NCBI RefSeq assembly: GCF_014649835.1
Contig: NZ_BMTU01000014.1
Span: 62,001-126,000, forward strand
Direction of reading: 5' to 3'
Length of the DNA stretch: 64,000 nt
Source of the DNA: Streptomyces pilosus
GTDB lineage: Bacteria; Actinomycetota; Actinomycetes; Streptomycetales; Streptomycetaceae
Shown: piece by piece, positions 58,934-64,000 of the stretch
How the letters are laid out: each line of letters begins with the position of its first letter
Numbering within the stretch: position 1 is the first letter of the stretch
Position numbers and translations under genes: made by a program
The notes under the pieces: generated by a model
Databases searched by the model: none
What the model saw: only the letters and a program-made list of their open reading frames with translations
Told to the model about the DNA's origin: nothing

Positions 58934-59301
58934 CCGGGGAGGCGGGTGAACTCATTGTGGAGATGACTGATGAGCCCCTGGGCATCGAGCGTGGCGTGCT
59001 CCACCCCGGCGACGGTGATGAGGTCGCCGTCCGTCTTGCGTGCCGCGCACACCCACTCCGCCCTGAGCGTTCCGTCATCGAGGACCGTGGTCTTCCAGAA
59101 GTGCTTCATCTCGGCGTGGTCGGCGAAGTGGGCGCGATAGAAGGCTGCGACGGCCTTGTCGCCGCGCGCCGGCTCCGGGCCGATCTCGACGGTCGCGTCC
59201 GCCGTGAAGAGCGCGAGCAGTTCGTTGAGGGCCGTTTCGTCGTGGACCGCTCGGTCGGAGAGACCTATGTAGCGGTCCAATGCGGTGGAGGTCGTGGTCA
59301 T
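58930..59301 (-). CDS. SnoaL/NTF2-like protein
   Basis: A 123-aa nuclear-transport-factor-2-like cone fold (LSDRAVHDETALNELLALFTADATVEIGPEPARG, then AAFYRAHFADHAEMKHFWKT and GVEHATLDAQGLISHLHNEF). Members are small hydrolases, isomerases or ligand binders; the activity is not predictable. The ATG at 59301 has AAGG at 5 nt. Confidence 0.82.
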   Translation of the reverse strand: MTTTSTALDRYIGLSDRAVHDETALNELLALFTADATVEIGPEPARGDKAVAAFYRAHFADHAEMKHFWKTTVLDDGTLRAEWVCAARKTDGDLITVAGVEHATLDAQGLISHLHNEFTRLPG

Positions 59302-59718
59302 GATGGCCTTCACGCTCTTCTCGTCTTGTCGGGAATTGTGAACGATCAGCCGGACGGAGCCGTGAGCAGCACCAGGTGCTCTTCTGTGCAGGATGCCGCG
59401 AAGGCGCGGAACGGCTCCCTCGTCGGGCTTACGTGCGAGTACGCGGTGCCGACGTCCGCAGCGAAGCCTCCGCGGAGCAGTGCGCCCTGAGTGCACGCCC
59501 GCGGCTACGCCGTTGACCGCGCGGAGCGTGAGACGTGCGTTGACCCCTGCCTCGGATCCGGCCGGCAGGGGCGCGGGAATTCGCCGGGCCAGGCGGGTGT
59601 GTGGACGAACGAAGGTCCTGCGGTGGCCGCGGGCCATGCCGCCGCAGACCCTGCTCACGGAACATCGAGCATGCGCAGCAGGTCAGGAGTGCCGTACGCG
59701 GGCAGCCGCGCGGTCGTG
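59302..59718. other. Gap with no recognised feature
   Basis: 417 bp upstream of the NTF2-like gene. I see no supportable gene, repeat or operator here. Confidence 0.4.
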
Positions 59719-60129
59719 TCACCGACCGCAGGGCCCCGCGTGGTCGCAGTACGGCTGGAGGCCGCTCTGCCCGCAACCGCAGAGCACGGCCCTCGTCTCG
59801 GCGCGTGCGCCCTGCGGCGTGTCCACACTCAGCTCCCCACGTACGGTCAGCTGCCCTGTGGCACTGCGGGTGATCGTGGTGGGTCGGTCGGGGGCTTCCG
59901 ATCCGCCCCCTACGAGTTCGTACCGGAGCGCGCCCGAGGGGCAGCGCCGCACCACTTCAGTCAGGCGTTCGGCCGTGGACTCATCCGGCTGGATCCAGGG
60001 CCGCTTCGCCGTGTCGAACACCTCAGGCAGGCCGTGGACGCATTCGGCGGCATGGAGGCAACGTCTGGCCTCGAAGGTCACCGTGATCGACTCCGCCCGG
60101 TATGTCTTCTGCTCGGATTCGCGGCTCAT
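59719..60129 (-). CDS. Divergent 4Fe-4S ferredoxin fused to CDGSH-type domain
   Basis: A 136-aa protein with two cluster-binding parts. Residues about 10-70 form a Fer4_19 divergent mono-cluster domain (FEARRCLHAAECVHGLPEVFD, then RRCPSGALRY). Residues about 95-135 form a CDGSH/mitoNEET-like element (TRAVLCGCGQSGLQPYCDHAG), with the CXC...C...H ligand pattern. The same domain pair is common in actinobacterial small redox proteins. It probably carries electrons in the stress group. GGAGG lies 5 nt before the ATG at 60129. Confidence 0.85.
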   Translation of the reverse strand: MSRESEQKTYRAESITVTFEARRCLHAAECVHGLPEVFDTAKRPWIQPDESTAERLTEVVRRCPSGALRYELVGGGSEAPDRPTTITRSATGQLTVRGELSVDTPQGARAETRAVLCGCGQSGLQPYCDHAGPCGR

Positions 60130-60161
60130 GCCCGCCTCCACTTGTCGCCGTGTTCGGCTTC

Positions 60162-60470
60162 TCAGTCACTGACCTTGCTGCGGGACTGGTACAGCAGGTC
60201 CTGGTACTCGGGGTGCCGGCTGATCCAGCCCGCGAAGAAGGGACAGGTGGCCAGCACCCGCAGGTTCGCGGCGCGCGCCTCGTCAAGGGCGGTGCGGACC
60301 AGCGCGGACCCGACTCCCGCGCCCTCGTACTCCGCTGCGACCTCGGTGTGCACGAACGCGATGAGCTCCGTTGTGCGGATGTACTGCGCGATGCCCGCCA
60401 CCTTGGACTCTCCCGCGACGCGGGCCTCGTAGCGCTTTGCTTCGGGCGCGTCTCTCACGTCGACCGTCAT
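60162..60470 (-). CDS. Small GNAT-family N-acetyltransferase (YjdJ-like)
   Basis: A 102-aa minimal GNAT. The acetyl-CoA loop is AAEYEGAGVGSALVRTALDEARAANLRVLATCPFFAGWISRHPEYQDLL, diagnostic of the YjdJ/GtlN-like group with its conserved Cys-Pro. The substrate is unknown. AGGAGG is 4 nt before the ATG at 60470. A related GNAT begins at the right edge of the window. Confidence 0.88.
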   Translation of the reverse strand: MTVDVRDAPEAKRYEARVAGESKVAGIAQYIRTTELIAFVHTEVAAEYEGAGVGSALVRTALDEARAANLRVLATCPFFAGWISRHPEYQDLLYQSRSKVSD

Positions 60471-60546
60471 GTGTCCTCCTCGTGCGGTCCGATCCCGCTG
60501 AACCCAGCAGAATCCCGTCAGCCGGAACGGCAGCTTAACCGCATCA

Positions 60547-60562
60547 GGTTGATGCATCAACT
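60547..60562. promoter_or_regulatory. AGTTGA-type operator, copy 3
   Basis: Minus strand AGTTGATGCATCAACC, with a perfect TTGATGCATCAA palindrome. It lies between the leftward GNAT and rightward marR genes, so probably autoregulatory. Confidence 0.6.
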
Positions 60563-60679
60563 TAATCGGGGGACCGGCTGGCGTCACTAGCCCCGACTTC
60601 CGGCCGGAGACCTCGCCCGGGCCCAGGTTGCCGCCTTCGTAAGTGGATGAGTTGTCAACAATTTCGTTACACTGCGCTC

Positions 60680-61147
60680 ATGGACGCACCGCCGCGCTGG
60701 CTCGACCCGGAAGAGAAGGTCGCCTGGGACAACTTCATCCGCATGCAGGAAAAGCTCATCGGACGGCTGTCCCGCCGCCTGCAGGCCGACTCCGGAATGT
60801 CCGCCTCCGACTACATCGTGCTCGTCAGCCTCACCGAAAGGGGCGACGGGCGGATGCGTCTCCTGGACCTGGCCAAACTCGTGGAGTGGGAAAAGAGCCG
60901 GATGTCCCACCAGGTCACTCGGATGGCGAAACGCGGGCTCGTGGCCCGGGAAGAATGCCCCGACGACGGGCGCGGAGCGTTCATCGTCGCCACCCCGGCC
61001 GGCTATCGCGCGATCGAAGAGGCCGCACCCCAGCACGTCGAGCACGTCCGCCAGCTGTTCATCGACGCCCTGACCCCGAACCAGCTCGGCACACTGGCCC
61101 GGCTCAGCAAGCGCGTCCTGGACCACATGGAGAAGCACTCGGACTGA
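60680..61147 (+). CDS. MarR-family transcriptional regulator
   Basis: A 155-aa winged-helix repressor. The DNA-binding part reads LLDLAKLVEWEKSRMSHQVTRMAKRGLVAREECPDDGRGAFIVATPAGYRAIEEAAP, including the MarR wing D-DGRG. One Cys (ECPDD) at the wing base could sense oxidants, but this is speculation. TACACT stands 6 nt before the ATG and there is no ribosome site, so leaderless translation is likely. Five AGTTGA-type 16-mers around it and its neighbours are its probable operators. Confidence 0.9.
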   Translation: MDAPPRWLDPEEKVAWDNFIRMQEKLIGRLSRRLQADSGMSASDYIVLVSLTERGDGRMRLLDLAKLVEWEKSRMSHQVTRMAKRGLVAREECPDDGRGAFIVATPAGYRAIEEAAPQHVEHVRQLFIDALTPNQLGTLARLSKRVLDHMEKHSD

Positions 61148-61673
61148 CCGGACGCGCCGCTCATCGTTGAGCCACTCGTCCGGGATCGGAGGGTCGACCG
61201 GCGGGTCATATCTTCCGCGGGCCCCCTCGGGCGCGGACGGTGTCTCCGGCCAGGGGCACTCGCCGGCGATGGCGACCGTCCCGGTCGACAGGACGGTTTC
61301 TCGGCGCACCTCTCCGAGGGCGAGCGACCCGTCGGCGCGGGAGCTGGGACCGGCCCCAGGCGGCAGGGGGACCGGGTGATCCGCCCGTCTTGGATTCACG
61401 CGACGACTGGACCCGTCCGCCCGGCATCACCATCGCACGATCTCTGTGCGGCCTCTGCGGTGCGCGTGCGCAGCGGGTGGAGATCGGCGACCGCACCGCG
61501 CGGCGCGTCCGAGGCAGCCGTTCGGCGCGTAAGGGCTGATACGCACATGCGGTCGGCCCGGCATCTCGACCACACAACCCCTCACTCGGGCGTAACCGTC
61601 ACGGGCGGCCCGGTCATGGATCAGGCAGCAGTGCGCACGCTGACGTGCAGAGACACCCGCCGCACCCCCATCT

Positions 61674-61689
61674 AGTTGACATGACAACC
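61674..61689. promoter_or_regulatory. AGTTGA-type operator, copy 4
   Basis: AGTTGACATGACAACC on the plus strand, nearly identical to copy 2. It precedes the LLM oxidoreductase gene. Confidence 0.6.
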
Positions 61690-61700
61690 ACTAGGTGTCA

Positions 61701-61716
61701 TGTTTACGTATCAACT
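61701..61716. promoter_or_regulatory. AGTTGA-type operator, copy 5
   Basis: Minus strand AGTTGATACGTAAACA, 11 bp from copy 4, with one weak arm. Together they form a tandem site. Confidence 0.45.
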
Positions 61717-61919
61717 AGATCGTTGGAGATGGTGTGGGTGACAAGGGGCCCGCGGGACGAGTCCTGATGGGCGGGGTGACGTTACAAGGCTCGCACCTGC
61801 ACCGCGTGAGCGAGCGGGAGATCGAAGGCCAGGTCGACCGGCACGGAGGCCCACCCGGTCGTCGCACGCCACGCACCATCACAGCCCGACACGACGAAAG
61901 CGCTGACGAGGTGGACACG

Positions 61920-62990
61920 ATGGATGTCTCGCAGATCGAGTTCGGTATCGACAGTTTCGGTGACCGGCCCCGAGACGAGAAGGGGGCGATCGTCTCGCAC
62001 GCGCAGGCGATCCGCGCTGCGGTGACCGAAGCGGTCCTTGCCGACCAAGTCGGCATCGACGTGGTCGCGTTGGGTGAGCATCACCGGTCCGAGTACGCGA
62101 TCTCCAGCCCCGAGACCGTACTGGCGGGCATCGCGACCGCCACGAAGCGCATCCGGCTCGCCTCGGGCGTGACCGTGCTGTCCTCGGACGACCCGGTGCG
62201 GGTGTTCCAGCGATTCGCCACGGTCGACGCGCTCTCGAACGGCCGGGCCGAGGTGATCCTCGGACGCGGTTCCTTCACCGAGTCGTTCCCCCTGTTCGGG
62301 TACGACCTCAAGGACTACGAGGTGCTGTTCGAGGAGAAGATCGACCTCTTTCACCGGCTCCTGGACGAGAAGCCGGTCACGTGGGAAGGCACCACACGGG
62401 CCGCCCTGCACCATGCGGACGTGTACCCGAAGACCGATTCGGGTCGCCTCAACACCTGGGTAGGGGTCGGCGGGACGCCCCAGTCCGTGCTCCGCACCGC
62501 TCAGTACGGCTTCGGGCTCATGCTCGCCATCATCGGCGGTGCCCCCGACCGGTTCGCGCCCTATGTGGATCTGTACCGGCGTGCCGGCGAGGAGTTCGGC
62601 ACGACCGCACAGCCGGTCGGAATGCATTCACCCGGCTTTGTCGCCGCCACCGACGAGGAGGCGAAAGAACTCTTCTACCCCGGCTACAGGGAGATCCGCG
62701 ACCGGATCGGAGCGCAGCGCGGCTGGCAGCCGCTCCGCCGGGAAGAATTCGACGCCGAGGTGGAGCGCGGGTCGCTGTACGTCGGTTCAGTCGAGACGGT
62801 CGCGACCAAGATCGCCCACGCTGTCCGGGCCCTGGACGCGGGCCGGTTCGACATGATCTACTCCGCCGCCGGCACCGTTTCCGCCTCCGCACGTCTGCGT
62901 TCGGTCGAGTTGTACGGCACCCAGGTCATCCCTCGGGTCCGGGAGCTTCTGGCCGAGCAGCCCGCGGCCACGGCGGGAGCGATGCGATGA
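61920..62990 (+). CDS. LLM-class flavin-dependent oxidoreductase
   Basis: A 356-aa luciferase-like monooxygenase TIM barrel that uses FMN or F420. Conserved blocks: VSQIEFGIDSFGDRP, ALGEHHRSEYAISSPETVLAGIATATKRIRLASGVTVLSSDDPVRVFQRFATVDALSNGRAEVILGRGSF and PVTWEGTTRAALHHADVYPK. The ATG at 61920 has GAGG at 8 nt and starts the conserved region. It overlaps the next gene (ATGA), so the two enzymes are made together, perhaps as an F420- or flavin-linked redox pair under MarR control. Confidence 0.9.
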   Translation: MDVSQIEFGIDSFGDRPRDEKGAIVSHAQAIRAAVTEAVLADQVGIDVVALGEHHRSEYAISSPETVLAGIATATKRIRLASGVTVLSSDDPVRVFQRFATVDALSNGRAEVILGRGSFTESFPLFGYDLKDYEVLFEEKIDLFHRLLDEKPVTWEGTTRAALHHADVYPKTDSGRLNTWVGVGGTPQSVLRTAQYGFGLMLAIIGGAPDRFAPYVDLYRRAGEEFGTTAQPVGMHSPGFVAATDEEAKELFYPGYREIRDRIGAQRGWQPLRREEFDAEVERGSLYVGSVETVATKIAHAVRALDAGRFDMIYSAAGTVSASARLRSVELYGTQVIPRVRELLAEQPAATAGAMR

Positions 62991-63655
62991 CCGACCCCGT
63001 CACCACGATCGGGATTCTGGGAGCCGGGAAACTCGGTACCGTCCTGGCGCGCCTGGCGGTCGCCTCGAGCTTCCGAGTCCTGCTCTCAGGGTCCGGTGAC
63101 CCCTCCAAGATCGCGCTCACCGCCAAGATCCTCACGCCAGGAGCGACTGCCGTGTGGCCGGCCCAGGCCGCGAGTGCCGCCGACGTGGTGGTCCTGGCTC
63201 TGCCGCTCGGTAAATATCGCAACCTCCCGGTTCCGCAACTGGAGGGAAAGCTGGTCGTCGACGCGATGAACCACTGGTGGGAGGTCGACGGTCCCCGCGC
63301 CGCGATCCTCCCGCCCGCTACCTCGTCGAGCGAAGCTGTTCAGCGGTTCCTGCCCGGCGCACGTGTCGTGAAAGCCTTCAACCACATGGGCTATCACGAC
63401 CTCGAGGCCGAGGCTCGTCCAGGCGGCGCCCCCGGACGCAAGGCCATCGCGATCGCCGGTGACGCGCCGGAGGACCTCGCCGTCGTGTCCGCGCTGACAG
63501 ACGCCCTCGGATTTGACGCACTCACCATCGGCGATCTCGCGGCGGGCGTCCGGCTCGAACCCGGAACCCCCGCCTTCGGCGCCAACGTCGACGCCGACCG
63601 GCTGCGTACTCTCACCGCCGCCCCCACTCGGACAAGACTTCTCGAGCACTCGTAA
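62987..63655 (+). CDS. NADPH-dependent F420 reductase-like protein
   Basis: A 222-aa Rossmann protein of the F420-dependent NADP oxidoreductase/NpdG type. TIGILGAGKLGTVLARLAV is the dinucleotide site, DVVVLALPLGKY and VVDAMNHWW are core strands, and GARVVKAFNHMGYHDLEAEA carries the conserved Lys-Ala-Phe-Asn. It could supply reduced F420 or act as a partner reductase for the LLM enzyme, whose stop it overlaps. Confidence 0.88.
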   Translation: MTDPVTTIGILGAGKLGTVLARLAVASSFRVLLSGSGDPSKIALTAKILTPGATAVWPAQAASAADVVVLALPLGKYRNLPVPQLEGKLVVDAMNHWWEVDGPRAAILPPATSSSEAVQRFLPGARVVKAFNHMGYHDLEAEARPGGAPGRKAIAIAGDAPEDLAVVSALTDALGFDALTIGDLAAGVRLEPGTPAFGANVDADRLRTLTAAPTRTRLLEHS

Positions 63656-63766
63656 CAGAAAACACAAGCACCGCGGCCGAACGGGGAAACTGTGCCAATT
63701 GCGCGACGTTTCTTAAGCAGGGACAGCCAGAGGAATCGAGAATCGGCCGGAACCACCGAGGCATCC

Positions 63767-64000
63767 ATGACGGTCGAGCTCGATCCCGCCTTCCCGATCA
63801 GCTCCTACACCGTCAGACGCGCCGACGGAACGCCCGTCGGCACGGCCGACTTCGTCGTCATGTCCGATGCGCGCGAAGAGCGGATATTTTTCCATACCGA
63901 GGTGTACCAGATTTTCGGTGGAGGTGATCTGGTCGAACTTCTCGTGAGCAAGGCACTCACCGACAGCATCCGCGACCGTGCCGTCGTCGTTCCCCTCTGC
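63767..64000 (+). CDS. GNAT-family N-acetyltransferase, cut by window edge
   Basis: The first 78 codons of a gene that runs off the right end. LDPAFPISSYTVRRADGTPV, FFHTEVYQIFGGGDLVELLVSKALTDSIRDRAVVVPLC matches the YjdJ-like GNAT pattern (the Val-Val-Pro-Leu-Cys strand corresponds to LATCPF of the copy at 60162). The ATG at 63767 has no strong ribosome site. It is unclear whether it shares the upstream operon, as 111 bp intervene. Confidence 0.65.
   Translation, partial: MTVELDPAFPISSYTVRRADGTPVGTADFVVMSDAREERIFFHTEVYQIFGGGDLVELLVSKALTDSIRDRAVVVPLC

Larger units (their letters stand above)
61148..61919. other. Long non-coding stretch before the LLM oxidoreductase gene
   Basis: 772 bp with no gene I can support. 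Two operator-like sites lie at 61674-61689 and 61701-61716. A GTG at 61734 could extend the downstream gene by 62 residues, but that extension has no family similarity. Confidence 0.45.

Noticed and set aside
60587..61399. 270-codon minus-strand frame opposite marR
   Set aside because: Overlaps the well-supported marR and shows no domain.
1..64000. tRNA, rRNA, prophage or CRISPR-Cas loci
   Set aside because: No cloverleaf, rRNA core, phage structural gene or repeat-spacer array was recognised by eye; a covariance-model scan would be decisive.

Overview
The window is chromosomal DNA of a Streptomyces-like actinomycete. It is very GC-rich, with almost every third codon position G or C. GTG starts are common, many genes overlap by GTGA/ATGA, and several genes look leaderless. 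The central 26 kb is a recognisable antimycin-type (3-formamidosalicylate depsipeptide) biosynthetic gene cluster. No rRNA, tRNA or CRISPR array was found.

Left arm (1-16 kb): an MMPL/RND exporter with a divergent TetR repressor and a perfect 17-bp palindrome between them; a GNAT acetyltransferase; an arsenic-resistance island (4.1-9.0 kb) with a Cys-tailed flavoprotein, two different ArsR repressors, an ACR3 arsenite exporter, an ArsC arsenate reductase and decayed flavoprotein remnants; an FeS-type photolyase; an RCC1-repeat protein; a GH43 glycosidase; and a PEP-mutase-like enzyme.

Centre (14.9-43.5 kb): regulators, then the antimycin cluster. An XRE+TPR-type regulator is divergent from a 33-aa gene that has its own promoter, RBS and terminator. 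A PAS-LuxR regulator follows. Then come antB-antA (acyltransferase and ECF sigma factor), divergent from antC-antD-antE (NRPS, PKS, crotonyl-CoA carboxylase/reductase). A small MT0933-type protein lies before antG-antF-antQ (carrier protein, anthranilate-type ligase, phosphopantetheinyl transferase). Divergent from these is antH-antO: five PaaABCDE-like oxygenase subunits, a ketoreductase, tryptophan dioxygenase and an alpha/beta hydrolase. Logic: AntN/AntO open tryptophan towards anthranilate; AntF loads it on AntG; AntHIJKL turn it into the 3-aminosalicylate type starter; AntC adds Thr and lactate (pyruvate reduced by its KR); AntD extends with an alkylmalonyl unit made by AntE and macrocyclises; AntM reduces the ketone; AntB acylates it. 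Kynureninase (antP) is absent, so this is the form with antQ but not antP.

Right arm (43.5-64 kb): accessory genes. These include a small secreted protein; a GAF/LuxR regulator; a PCMT-like methyltransferase with a double-Nudix protein; a DHFR/RibD-like reductase; a chitin-binding secreted protein; a HEAT-repeat protein; and an intact IS200/IS605-type element with divergent tnpA and tnpB. The element is inserted exactly behind the stop codon of a ZnF-UBP/DUF427 gene. An aldo/keto reductase sits behind a MerR-type promoter. The last 6 kb is a MarR-centred redox/stress group (isochorismatase-like, AhpD-like, NTF2-like, ferredoxin/CDGSH, GNAT, MarR, LLM flavoprotein, NADP-binding reductase). Several of these share a 16-bp AGTTGA-type operator. 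The window ends inside a GNAT gene.
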